A stretch of DNA of 55,562 nucleotides. It comes from CAYGLV01 sp964351025 (GTDB taxonomy: Bacteria > Actinomycetota > Thermoleophilia > Gaiellales > Gaiellaceae). This document shows, piece after piece, positions 22,547 to 30,466 of this stretch. Under the pieces are notes generated by a model. The model was not told the origin of the DNA and ran no database searches. It worked only from the letters and a program-made list of their open reading frames with translations. Both the position numbers and the translations under genes were made by a program. How positions within the stretch are numbered: position 1 is the first letter of the stretch; every line of letters begins with the position of its first letter. The stretch covers positions 1 through 55,562 of the forward strand of contig CAYGLV010000010.1 in assembly GCA_964351025.1 (NCBI GenBank), read 5' to 3'.

Positions 22547-25081
22547 ATGCGCACGACTGCCGAGCTCCGCGAGGGCTACCTTGCCTACTTCGAGTCGAAG
22601 GGCCACAAGCGGCACCCGTCCGGCTCGCTCGTCCCGCCCGCGTGGGACCGCTCGACGCTGCTGAACAGCGCGGGGATGCAGCCGCTGATGCCGTACTTCC
22701 TCGGGCGCGAGACGCCGCCCGCACCGCTGCTGGCGACCGCCCAGAAGTGCTTCCGGACGCCGGACATCGACGAGGTGGGGCTCGACGGCCACCATCTGAC
22801 GTTCTTCGAGATGCTGGGGAACTTCTCGTTCGGCGAGTACTTCAAGGAAGGCGCAATCGAGCTTGCGTGGGAGTTCATGACCGAGCACCTGAAGCTCGAC
22901 ATGGACCGCGTCTCGGTCACCGTCTTCGCCGGTGACCCGGCGCTCGGGCTCGGTGAGGACGAGGTCGCCGTCCGGGCGTGGGAGAAGATCGGGATGCCGC
23001 CCGAGCGGATCGGCCGCCTCGACCGTTCGCACAACTTCTGGTCGGTCGGCGGTCCCGGGCCGTGCGGCCCCGACTCGGAGATGTTCTACGACCGCGGCCC
23101 GGGGATCGGCTGCGGCCGCTCCGCGTGCGCGCCCGGCTGCAGCTGCGAGCGGTTCCTCGAGTTCTGGAACCTCGTCTTCATGGAGTTCGAGCTCCACCCC
23201 GACGGGACTCTGACGCCGCTCCCGGCGCAGAACGTCGACACCGGCCTGGGCATCGAGCGGACGGCTTCGATCCTCCAGGGTGTGACGTCCGTCTACGAGA
23301 CCGACGGCTACCAGGCGATCATGGAGTGGATCGCCGGCCAGAGCGGCGTTGCGTACGGGGAGTCCGAGCGCGCGACCAAGGCGCACCGGATCCTCGCGGA
23401 TCACGGGCGCGGGATGACCTTCCTCACGGCCGACGGCGTGATCCCGTCGAACGAGGGGCGCGGCTACATCCTCCGGCGCATCATCCGCCGGGCCGTCCAG
23501 CAGGCGCGGGCGATCGACCTCGCGAGCCTGTGGCCGCTCACCGACGTCGTGATCGAGCAGATGGGCGAGTGGTACCCCGAGCTGTCCAAGCACCGGCAGC
23601 AGGTGCAGGAGATCGTCCGCGGCGAGGAGGAGCGCTTCTCGGAGACGCTCGAGCGCGGGCTGAAGGTGTTCGAGGAGCTCGCGGGCGGTGAGGCGATCTC
23701 CGGCGCGGACGCGTTCACGCTCGCCGCGACGTACGGGTTCCCGGTTGAGCTGACCGTCGAGCTCGCCGAGGAGCGCGGCCAGGCTGTGGACGTGGACGGC
23801 TACCGGCTCGAGATGGAGCGCCACCGCGAGATCTCTCGCGCCGGCGCCGCCGAGACCGGTGCCCGGCGGGCGGCGGAGCTCGCGCACGCGGCCGGGTTCA
23901 CGACGGAGTTCGTCGGCTACGAGAAGACGGACGTGCTGACCCAGATCGGGGCGCTCGAGCAGGTGGACGACAGGCTCTTCCTCGCCAAGCTGCGCGAGTC
24001 GCCGTTCTATCCCTCCGGTGGCGGCCAGGTGACGGACGCGGGCTGGATCGAGCTGGACGGCGACGCCGGCGTCCGCGCAGAGCTGCGCGAGGGGTATCAC
24101 TTCGAGGGCGACCAGGCGCTCCTCTTCGAGGGGGAGGGCTTCTCCGCAGGCGACCGCGTGCGCGCGGTCGTGCCCTGGAAGGTGCGCTTCCCGACGATGG
24201 CGAACCACACGGCGACGCACCTGCTCCACCAGGCACTGCGCGACGTGCTCGGCGACCACGTGCAGCAGGCAGGCTCGGCGGTGCGCCCCGACAAGCTCCG
24301 CTTCGACTTCACCCACCCGCAGGCTCTTTCCGAGGCGCAGCGTGAGGAGGTCGAACGGCTGGTCAACGCAAAGATCTTCGAGAACCTGCCGGTGCACGTC
24401 TTCGAGACGCCACTCGAGGAGGCGCGGCGGCTGGGCGCGATGGCGCTCTTCGGCGAGAAGTACGGCGAGATCGTGCGCCTCGTCGAGGTGAGCGGCTACT
24501 CGCGCGAGCTCTGCGGCGGCACCCACGTGCGCACGACCGCCGAGATCGGAGCACTCACGATCGTCTCCGAGGGCTCGGTCGGCGCCGGTGCGCGGCGGAT
24601 CGAGGCTGTCACCTCCGGCGAGGCCTACGCCCTCCTGCACGGCCGCTCGCGCCAGGCCGACGAGCTCCGCAGCGAGCTGGGGGAGCTGCGCCGGGAGGCG
24701 AAGAAGCGGCCGGGGGCCGGGCCGGAGGAGATCGCGGCGGCCGTCCGGGAGGAGAACGGCTTCAGCGTGATCGTGCAGTCCGTGGAGGGGCTCGACGCCG
24801 ACGAGCTGCTCGACCTCTCCGATCGCTTCAAGCAGCGCCACGCGCCGGCCGCGGTCGTGCTCGGCTCGCGGGAAGACGGAGCGGTGCACCTCGTTGCCAA
24901 CTTCGACCAGTCCGTCGCAGACCGCGTCAGCGCGTCCGACGTCGTCAGGCAGGCGGCGGCCCTCGTCGGCGGCGGCGGCGGCGGGCGGCCCACCATGGCG
25001 CGCGCCGGGGGCAAGGATCCGGAACGTCTGCCGGAGGCGCTGGCCGAGGCGGAGCGCCTGATCGTCGCCGCTCTCTCGTGA
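22547..25081 (+). CDS. alaS: Alanyl-tRNA synthetase
   Basis: An 844-aa class II synthetase, of normal length. Catalytic domain at the N-terminus (LRxGYLAYFESKGHKRHPSGSLVP-type start, FFEMLGNFSFGEYFK), then the editing domain with the zinc motif ANHTATHLLH and ELCGGTHV, a coiled-coil bridge and the Gly-rich C-Ala domain (GGGGGGRPTMARAGG). Charges tRNA-Ala and clears mis-acylated Ser/Gly. Its stop overlaps the ruvX GTG by four bases. Confidence 0.97.
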   Translation: MRTTAELREGYLAYFESKGHKRHPSGSLVPPAWDRSTLLNSAGMQPLMPYFLGRETPPAPLLATAQKCFRTPDIDEVGLDGHHLTFFEMLGNFSFGEYFKEGAIELAWEFMTEHLKLDMDRVSVTVFAGDPALGLGEDEVAVRAWEKIGMPPERIGRLDRSHNFWSVGGPGPCGPDSEMFYDRGPGIGCGRSACAPGCSCERFLEFWNLVFMEFELHPDGTLTPLPAQNVDTGLGIERTASILQGVTSVYETDGYQAIMEWIAGQSGVAYGESERATKAHRILADHGRGMTFLTADGVIPSNEGRGYILRRIIRRAVQQARAIDLASLWPLTDVVIEQMGEWYPELSKHRQQVQEIVRGEEERFSETLERGLKVFEELAGGEAISGADAFTLAATYGFPVELTVELAEERGQAVDVDGYRLEMERHREISRAGAAETGARRAAELAHAAGFTTEFVGYEKTDVLTQIGALEQVDDRLFLAKLRESPFYPSGGGQVTDAGWIELDGDAGVRAELREGYHFEGDQALLFEGEGFSAGDRVRAVVPWKVRFPTMANHTATHLLHQALRDVLGDHVQQAGSAVRPDKLRFDFTHPQALSEAQREEVERLVNAKIFENLPVHVFETPLEEARRLGAMALFGEKYGEIVRLVEVSGYSRELCGGTHVRTTAEIGALTIVSEGSVGAGARRIEAVTSGEAYALLHGRSRQADELRSELGELRREAKKRPGAGPEEIAAAVREENGFSVIVQSVEGLDADELLDLSDRFKQRHAPAAVVLGSREDGAVHLVANFDQSVADRVSASDVVRQAAALVGGGGGGRPTMARAGGKDPERLPEALAEAERLIVAALS

Positions 25082-25470
25082 AGGTGCTCGCGCTGGACTA
25101 CGGCTCTGCCCGCACGGGTGTCGCCGTCTCCGACGCGACGGGAACGATCGCCCGGCCACTCTGCGTCGTCCAGCGCGCGGCGACCGAGACTGGGCTCGCG
25201 CGCATCGCCGAGCTCGTCTCCGAGCACGGGCCGGAGCGCGTCGTCGTCGGCCTGCCGTTGACTCTCCGTGGCGAGCGCGGCCCGCAGGCGCAGGAGACCG
25301 AGACGTTCGTCGCGGCCCTCAGCGCGGTGCTCGCCGTCCCGGTCGAGACCTTCGACGAGCGGTTCACGACGGCAATGGCGGCGCGCACACCCTCGTCAGC
25401 CCCTGAGGACGCGCTCGCGGCCGCACACCTGCTCGAAGGCTTTCTGGCATGGGCGAGCGGCCGGGCGTAA
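25078..25470 (+). CDS. ruvX: Putative pre-16S rRNA nuclease / Holliday junction resolvase YqgF
   Basis: A 130-aa RNase H-fold protein: ALDYGSARTGVAVSD carries the first catalytic Asp, VVGLPLTLRGERGPQA the second motif, and ETFDERFTTAMA the third (usual form DERLTT). The C-terminal Asp motif falls in SAPEDALAAAHLLEGFL. YqgF processes 16S rRNA ends and has been linked to recombination. GTG start overlapping alaS; its end overlaps mltG by 22 bases. Confidence 0.9.
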   Translation: MKVLALDYGSARTGVAVSDATGTIARPLCVVQRAATETGLARIAELVSEHGPERVVVGLPLTLRGERGPQAQETETFVAALSAVLAVPVETFDERFTTAMAARTPSSAPEDALAAAHLLEGFLAWASGRA

Positions 25471-26375
25471 TTCCTCCGCGGCCGGGGCTCCCGCCACGTC
25501 CGCCGCTGCCCAGGAGCGCGGTCGTGCGCCGGCGTGTGCTCGGCGCGACGCTGATGGTCGCCGTCTTCGCGCTCGTCGTGTGGGCTGCCCTGACGGCGAC
25601 GGGCGGAGGAGAAAGCGCGCCCGCCACCACGGCCACGCCCCCACCGGTCGTGCTCAAGATCGTCTTCCCGGAAGGATTCACACGCAGCGAGATGGCCGTG
25701 CGGGTCACGGCCGTGCAGAAGATCGCACGGGAAAAGCGCGGCGTCACACCGAAGCTGACGGCGGAGGCGTACCTCGCGGCAGCGGGGAAGCTCGTTGCGC
25801 CGCCGGGGTTCCGCGCCGACGCCAAGGGGCGCGGCAGCGAGGGCTTCCTCTTCCCCTCGACCTACGAGTTCCTGCCCGAGACGACGGCGAAGCAGTTCGT
25901 GGCCGGCCAGTTCGTGTTCTTTCTGGAGAACTGGGCGGAGCTCGACCTCCGGTACGCGAGCAAGCGCAACCTGACGCCCTACGACGTGCTGATCATCGCG
26001 TCCATGGTCGAGAAGGAGACCGTCGCGCCCGACGAGCGGCCGCTGGTCGCCGCGGTCATCTACAACCGGTTGAAGCTGCGGATGCCGCTCGGGATCGACG
26101 CGACGATCCGGTACGGGCTGAACGTGCCCGCGACCGAGTCGCTGCGCGTCTCCCAGCTCGAGAGCGACAACCCCTATAACACGCGCCGCCGCAGGGGCCT
26201 GCCGCCGACGCCGATCGCGAACCCCGGTCTCGCCTCGCTGCAGGCCGCCGCCCATCCGGCACAGGTGGGCTACCTCTATTTCGTGCGCAAGCCCGACAAG
26301 GTGCACCACTTCTTCACCGCGAGCGAGCAGGAGTTCTTGAAGAAGGCCTGCGAGTATGGCTTCGGCTGCCAATGA
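25449..26375 (+). CDS. mltG: Endolytic murein transglycosylase
   Basis: A 308-aa protein with a Pro/Arg-rich cytoplasmic head, one transmembrane helix (about 30-50), a LysM-like linker and the YceG/MltG catalytic domain: GFLFPSTYEF, LIIASMVEKET with catalytic Glu188, AAVIYNRLKLRMPLGIDATIRYGL, and the closing PAQVGYLYFVRKPDKVHHFF. It terminates nascent peptidoglycan strands at the membrane. alaS-ruvX-mltG-aroE is a conserved actinobacterial order. Confidence 0.93.
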   Translation: MGERPGVIPPRPGLPPRPPLPRSAVVRRRVLGATLMVAVFALVVWAALTATGGGESAPATTATPPPVVLKIVFPEGFTRSEMAVRVTAVQKIAREKRGVTPKLTAEAYLAAAGKLVAPPGFRADAKGRGSEGFLFPSTYEFLPETTAKQFVAGQFVFFLENWAELDLRYASKRNLTPYDVLIIASMVEKETVAPDERPLVAAVIYNRLKLRMPLGIDATIRYGLNVPATESLRVSQLESDNPYNTRRRRGLPPTPIANPGLASLQAAAHPAQVGYLYFVRKPDKVHHFFTASEQEFLKKACEYGFGCQ

Positions 26376-27123
26376 TTCCCAGCGGATGATTTCCGGGAAC
26401 ACAACGCTCGTCGGGTTGATCGGAGACCCGGTCGCGGGCTCGCTCTCGCCGCGGATGCAGAACGCCGCGTTTGCGGCGTCCGGGCTGGACTGGGCCTACG
26501 TGCCGCTGCCGGTGGCCGCGGACCGGCTCGCCGACGCCGTGCGCGGGCTCGTCGCGCTCGGCTTCGCCGGAGCGAACGTCACGATTCCACACAAGCGCGC
26601 GATCATCGAGCTCTGCGACGAGCTCGACGAGGTCGCCGAGCGCGCCGGCTCGGTGAACACACTCGTCGTCCGCGACGGCCGCGTCCTCGGATCGAGCACA
26701 GACGGCGCGGCCGTGGCGGGCGCAATCGAGGCCGCCGGTGCCCGCTGCCTCGTCCTCGGGGACGGCGGCGCGGCGCAGGCGGTGATCGCGGCGCTCTGGG
26801 ACGCCGGAGCGGCCGATGTCGAGGTCACGTCGCGGCGCGACCCGGGCTGGCCGCCGAGCGGGGCCGGAGCCGGCGTGCTCGTGAACGCCACCCCCGTTCG
26901 CGATGACGCGATCGTCACGCTGCGGCCGGAGCAGCAGGTGGTGGACCTGGCCTACCGCGCCGACGGCTTACCAACAGCGCTCGTGGAGGCGGCCCGCGCG
27001 GCCGGGTGCATCCGGATCGTGGACGGGCTCGACGTACTGGTCCGCCAGGGCGCCGGCTCGTTCGAGCGCTGGACGGGAGTGCCGGCTCCGCTCGAGGCGA
27101 TGCACGCGGCGGCTCGCTCGTAG
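26356..27123 (+). CDS. aroE: Shikimate dehydrogenase
   Basis: A 255-aa enzyme reducing 3-dehydroshikimate to shikimate. N-terminal LIGDPVAGSLSPRMQNAAF binds substrate; NVTIPHK contains the catalytic Lys; SSTDGAAV contains the conserved Asp; VLGDGGAAQAV is the nucleotide loop (GxGGxxx type, somewhat short). The nominal ATG overlaps mltG by 20 bases and has GAAGAAGG about nine bases upstream; ATG 26386 is an equally plausible start, since the codons between are atypical. It is followed by a strong hairpin, so this transcript probably ends here. Confidence 0.92.
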   Translation: MASAANDSQRMISGNTTLVGLIGDPVAGSLSPRMQNAAFAASGLDWAYVPLPVAADRLADAVRGLVALGFAGANVTIPHKRAIIELCDELDEVAERAGSVNTLVVRDGRVLGSSTDGAAVAGAIEAAGARCLVLGDGGAAQAVIAALWDAGAADVEVTSRRDPGWPPSGAGAGVLVNATPVRDDAIVTLRPEQQVVDLAYRADGLPTALVEAARAAGCIRIVDGLDVLVRQGAGSFERWTGVPAPLEAMHAAARS

Positions 27124-27127
27124 AACG

Positions 27128-27157
27128 ACGAGGGGCCCGCCGGAGCGGGCCCCTCGT
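27128..27157. terminator. Bidirectional terminator hairpin after aroE
   Basis: A perfect 13-bp stem ACGAGGGGCCCGC / GCGGGCCCCTCGT with loop CGGA. Only TT follows on the plus strand. It lies between aroE and a small minus-strand frame ending at 27178, so it could serve both directions. The hairpin after mutM has the same tetraloop. Confidence 0.75.
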
Positions 27158-27177
27158 TGCGTGCGTCGGCCTGCGGC

Positions 27178-27285
27178 CTACTTGGGCGGCGGAGCCACGC
27201 GGCACCGGAACTCGGTGTAGTTGCCCGAGGTGCACAGCCGCGCCGAGGCAGTGGCGCTTGCGTACCGGCGCGACCCCGTCGGCAC
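27178..27285 (-). CDS. Possible 35-aa protein or gene remnant
   Basis: A GTG-started frame with 32 of 35 third positions G or C, ending RLCTSGNYTEFRCRVAPPPK, with two Cys ten residues apart. A stop lies three codons upstream of the GTG, so nothing longer is possible. It converges on the aroE hairpin, as a true gene would. It may be a tiny secreted or Cys-paired peptide, or the preserved C-terminus of a lost gene. No ribosome site is visible. Confidence 0.3.
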   Translation of the reverse strand: MPTGSRRYASATASARLCTSGNYTEFRCRVAPPPK

Positions 27286-27299
27286 GCCGGTCTAGGAAC

Positions 27300-27305
27300 T
27301 AGGCT
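27300..27305 (+). promoter_or_regulatory. -10 hexamer for aroC
   Basis: TAGGCT six bases before the aroC ATG; the preceding terminator suggests aroC begins a new transcript. Confidence 0.5.
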
Positions 27306-27311
27306 CTCTCC

Positions 27312-28403
27312 ATGACTCTCGGCCTGGTCACCGCTGGCGAGTCCCACGGTCCTGCACTCGTGGCGATCGTGACCGGGCTGCCTGCCGGGCTGACGCTCGA
27401 CCGCGTCGCGATCGATGCCGATCTGCGCCGCCGCCAGCAGGGCTACGGCCGCAGCCCTCGTCAGCAGCTCGAAACCGACGAGGTCGAGGTGCTCGCCGGC
27501 CTTCGTCACGGCCGCACACTGGGGACGCCGCTCGCGCTCGTCGTGCGCAACCGCGATCACGCGAACTGGGCGTGGGGGATGAGCCCTTTCCCGCCGGAAG
27601 GTAAGCCGTCCGGCAAGGGAGTCAAACCGGTGACGCTGCCCCGGCCGGGGCACGCCGACCTCGCGGGCACGCTCAAGTACGGCCATGACGACGTTCGCAA
27701 CGCGCTCGAGCGCGCCAGCGCACGCCACACGGCGGTGGTCGTCGCCGCGGGCACGGTGGCGAAGGCGCTGCTCGGCGCGATCGGAGTCTCCGTCGCCGGC
27801 TTCGTGCTCGAGATCGGCGGCGAGACGGAGGCGGCGGCGCAGCAGGCAGCGATGGATGCGGCGAAGGCAGACCGGGAGACGCTCGGCGGCGTCGTCGAGG
27901 TGGTGGCGACGGGCGCCCCGCCCGGACTGGGCTCGTACGCGACCCGCGACGAGCGACTCGACGCGCGTCTTGCCGCAGCGCTGATGGGGATTCAGGCGGT
28001 GAAAGGCGTCGAGGTCGGCGAAGGCTTCGCGCTCGCGCGCAAACGGGGCTCCGAGGCCCACGACGAGATCGAGCCGGGCTTGAAGCGCCGCTCGAACCGC
28101 GCCGGAGGCATCGAGGCCGGGGTCTCGAACGGCGAGCCGATCGTCGTCCGTGCCGCCATGAAGCCGCTGCCGACCCTGATGCGGCCGCTCGACTCGGTCG
28201 ACATCTCCACCGGCGAGCCCGCCCAAGCACTCGTCGAGCGCAGCGACGTGGCGGCCGTCGAGGCCCTCGCAGTCGTCGCCGAGGCAGCCGTGGCCTTCGA
28301 GCTCGCCTCCGCGGCCCGCGAGAAGTTCGGCGGGGACGCGCTCGGCGACTTCGTCGCCGCCCACAGCGCCTACGTGGAGCGGATCGGCTGGACCGGCCGC
28401 TGA
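27312..28403 (+). CDS. aroC: Chorismate synthase
   Basis: A 363-aa FMNH2-dependent lyase making chorismate from EPSP. Signatures: GESHGPALVAIVTGLPAGL, RRRQQGYGRS, and the signature RPGHADLAGTLKYGHDDVRNALERASAR (split across the basic active-site face), then GGIEAGVSNGEPI and MKP.PTL. First gene of an aroC-aroKB-aroQ group; its TGA overlaps the proposed CTG start of the next gene. Confidence 0.96.
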   Translation: MTLGLVTAGESHGPALVAIVTGLPAGLTLDRVAIDADLRRRQQGYGRSPRQQLETDEVEVLAGLRHGRTLGTPLALVVRNRDHANWAWGMSPFPPEGKPSGKGVKPVTLPRPGHADLAGTLKYGHDDVRNALERASARHTAVVVAAGTVAKALLGAIGVSVAGFVLEIGGETEAAAQQAAMDAAKADRETLGGVVEVVATGAPPGLGSYATRDERLDARLAAALMGIQAVKGVEVGEGFALARKRGSEAHDEIEPGLKRRSNRAGGIEAGVSNGEPIVVRAAMKPLPTLMRPLDSVDISTGEPAQALVERSDVAAVEALAVVAEAAVAFELASAAREKFGGDALGDFVAAHSAYVERIGWTGR

Positions 28404-29848
28404 ACGCACTCGCGCGGCACCTCGCGCTCGTCGGCTTCATGGGCGCGGGGAAGTCGACCATCGGGCTGCAGCTCGCCGGGCGGCTCGACCGCAGCTTCGT
28501 GGACCTCGACGCCGAGATCGAGCGGCACGCGGGACTCTCGATCGCCAGGCTCTTCGCCAAGCGCGGCGAAGCGAACTTCCGCAGGCTCGAGACCGGGCGC
28601 GCGCTGGAGGCGCTGCGCGCGCCCGAGCCGGCCGTGATCTCGCTCGGGGGTGGGGCTGTCACCTCGCCGGAGATCTGCGAGGCGTTGCGGGCGCGGGCGT
28701 TCACCGTCCTGCTCGAAGTGGAGGTCGAGGAGGCCTGGCGGCGTGTGCGGGGCGGTGACCGGCCGCTCGCCGGCGACGAGCAGTCGTTCCGCGCGCTCTA
28801 CGAGGCCCGGCGCCCGCTCTACGATCAGGTTGCGGACGGGCGCACTCACGACGCCGACGGCGCCGTGCTCGCCGCTGCGGGCATCCACGTCGAGGCCGGG
28901 TCGCTGGGGCGGCTCGCGGCACTCGTTCCCGGCGCCGGGCCCGTCGAGCTGGCGCTCGACGCCAACGTGGCCGAGCTGCATGGCCCCGCACTCCGGGAGG
29001 CTCTCGGCGGGCGGCTGACCAGCGTGCACGAGTTGCCGCCGGGCGAGGAGGCAAAGAGCGCCGAGATCTGCGGACAGCTCTGGCAGGCACTGCGGCTCGA
29101 ACGGGGCGGCACCCTCGTCGCCGCCGGGGGCGGCTGTACCACCGACGCCGCCGGCTTCGTCGCCGCCACCTACCTGCGCGGGGTGGCCTGGGTTGCCGTG
29201 CCGACGACGCTCGTCGGTCAGGTGGACGCTGCGCTCGGAGGCAAGACAGCGATCGATCTTCCGGGCGGCAAGAACCTCGTGGGCGCCTTCCACTGGCCCG
29301 CGCGCGTGGTCTGCGATCCCGACGTGCTCTCGACGCTTCCGGACGAGGAGCTCACCGCGGGCCTGGCCGAGGTCGTGAAGACAGGCCTCCTCGCGGGCGA
29401 GCCGCTCTGGGAGCTCGAGCGCGCGGAGATCGTCCGTCGCTGCGCGGCGTTCAAGGCTGCGCTCTGCCTGCGCGATCCCGAGGACCGCGGCCCGCGCAAC
29501 GCGCTCAACCTCGGTCACACCTTTGCGCACGCACTCGAGGCGGCGGCCGGCTACACGGGCCCTTCGCACGGCCAGGCGGTCGCGCTCGGCCTGCTGGCTG
29601 CGACCCGGCTCTCTGTCGAGCACCTCGGCCTCGATCCGGCGGTGCCGGGCGAGGTCGAGCGTGTCCTGCAGCCCGCGCCGGTCAGCGTGAGCCGCGAGCG
29701 GGCGTGGGAAGCCCTACACCGGGATAAGAAGGCCGTCGGCGGCCGCCCACAGCTCGTGCTGCTCGAGGCGCTCGGCGCGCCGCGGCTCGGCGTCGAGCTT
29801 CCGGACGACGCCGTGCGGGCAGCGCTCGACGCGCTGATCGCTGGTTAG
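28400..29848 (+). CDS. aroKB: Bifunctional shikimate kinase / 3-dehydroquinate synthase (AroK-AroB fusion)
   Basis: A 482-aa fusion. Residues 1-165 are shikimate kinase: Walker A GFMGAGKST (12-20), VDLDAEIE, GEANFRRLE, LGGGA, and the lid around GGDRPLAGD. Residues 170-482 are dehydroquinate synthase: AAGGGCTTDAAGFVAATYLRG, VPTTLVGQVDAALGGKTAI, and the zinc ligands in EVVKTGLL, LNLGHTFAHALE and SHGQAVALG. The only ATG that fits (28439) begins inside the Walker loop and would delete strand beta-1. CTG 28400 restores LNALARHLALVGF and overlaps the aroC stop as CTGA, mirroring the GTGA/TTGA overlaps nearby. Confidence 0.9.
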   Translation: MNALARHLALVGFMGAGKSTIGLQLAGRLDRSFVDLDAEIERHAGLSIARLFAKRGEANFRRLETGRALEALRAPEPAVISLGGGAVTSPEICEALRARAFTVLLEVEVEEAWRRVRGGDRPLAGDEQSFRALYEARRPLYDQVADGRTHDADGAVLAAAGIHVEAGSLGRLAALVPGAGPVELALDANVAELHGPALREALGGRLTSVHELPPGEEAKSAEICGQLWQALRLERGGTLVAAGGGCTTDAAGFVAATYLRGVAWVAVPTTLVGQVDAALGGKTAIDLPGGKNLVGAFHWPARVVCDPDVLSTLPDEELTAGLAEVVKTGLLAGEPLWELERAEIVRRCAAFKAALCLRDPEDRGPRNALNLGHTFAHALEAAAGYTGPSHGQAVALGLLAATRLSVEHLGLDPAVPGEVERVLQPAPVSVSRERAWEALHRDKKAVGGRPQLVLLEALGAPRLGVELPDDAVRAALDALIAG

Positions 29849-29851
29849 ACT
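29846..29851 (+). promoter_or_regulatory. -10 hexamer overlapping the aroKB stop
   Basis: TAGACT: TAG is the aroKB stop codon; seven bases later is the aroQ GTG. Confidence 0.45.
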
Positions 29852-29858
29852 CGCCCCC

Positions 29859-30287
29859 GTGCGCGTCGCAGTCCTCAACGGGGTCAACCTCGACGTCCTC
29901 GGGCGGCGCGACTCGACGCACTACGGCGGAATCACGCTGCCGGAGCTGGAGACGCGGATCTACGAGTGGGCGAACCAGCTCGAGTGCAGCGCCCGCTGCA
30001 GGCAGACGAACCACGAAGGCATGTTCGTGGACTGGTGCCACGACGCGCTCGACTGGGCCGGAGGGGTGATCCTCAACCCCGGCGCGTGGACGCACTACTC
30101 GTGGGCGATCCGCGACGCCGCGGAGCTCTTCGCCGTCCCGGTCGTCGAGGTGCACCTGTCCGACATCGAGGCGCGTGAGGACTGGCGGCGCTTCTCCGTG
30201 CTCGGCGACCTCGCCGCGAAGCGGATCATGGGCAAGGGGCCCGAGGGCTACAGGGAAGCGCTCGAGTTCCTGGTGAAGGGGTCATGA
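29859..30287 (+). CDS. aroQ: 3-dehydroquinate dehydratase, type II
   Basis: A 142-aa dodecameric-type dehydroquinase: VLNGVNLDVLGRRDSTHYGG with the active-site Tyr on the flexible loop, TNHEGMFVDW, NPGAWTHYSWAIRDA, and VHLSDIEAREDWRRFSV with the catalytic His and Arg. It catalyses step 3 of the shikimate pathway. GTG start preceded by TAGACT. The order aroQ, pepP, efp matches Bacillus and Mycobacterium. Confidence 0.95.
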   Translation: MRVAVLNGVNLDVLGRRDSTHYGGITLPELETRIYEWANQLECSARCRQTNHEGMFVDWCHDALDWAGGVILNPGAWTHYSWAIRDAAELFAVPVVEVHLSDIEAREDWRRFSVLGDLAAKRIMGKGPEGYREALEFLVKGS

Positions 30288-30466
30288 GACGCGCTGTGTC
30301 AACTGTTTCCGCCCGCGCGTTCCTCGGGCGCTGCTCGCGGTGCCGGGCCGGAGGGGACAGTACGGGTAGTACGGCCCCGGAGAGCACGGTGCCGCGAGCG
30401 GCGCCAGGCTTCGGCGGAGCCGGGCTTGGCCTGGCGGGAGCCGAGGCCGGCGAGGGGCGCGCGTGA
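30284..30466 (+). CDS. Doubtful 60-aa frame bridging aroQ and pepP
   Basis: The frame overlaps aroQ by ATGA and pepP by GTGA, exactly the spacing of coupled genes here, and contains CSRC. Yet most of it lies in a foldback repeat (30322-30435), codon use in the first third is atypical, and the product is a Gly/Ala/Ser-rich low-complexity peptide. It may keep ribosomes moving through inserted DNA without making a useful protein. Confidence 0.25.
   Translation: MRRAVSTVSARAFLGRCSRCRAGGDSTGSTAPESTVPRAAPGFGGAGLGLAGAEAGEGRA
30322..30435. repeat. Foldback repeat in the aroQ-pepP spacer
   Basis: Outer arms 30322-30345 and 30388-30408 pair (GGCGCTGCTCGCGGTGCC against GGTGCCGCGAGCGGCGCC, a few mismatches). 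CCGGGCC (30343-30349) pairs with GGCCCCGG (30373-30380). The centre has AGTAC twice. A second arm pair GCCAGGC (30403-30409) / GCCTGGC (30429-30435) follows. Foldback organisation is like the elements at 1661, 41188 and 42465, but the sequence differs. Confidence 0.5.

Noticed and set aside
22130..25159. A 1009-codon open frame on the minus strand opposite alaS
   Set aside because: It is a by-product of the G/C third-position bias of alaS; the translation is low-complexity Arg/Glu/Leu/Val with no family motif, while alaS on the plus strand is unmistakable.
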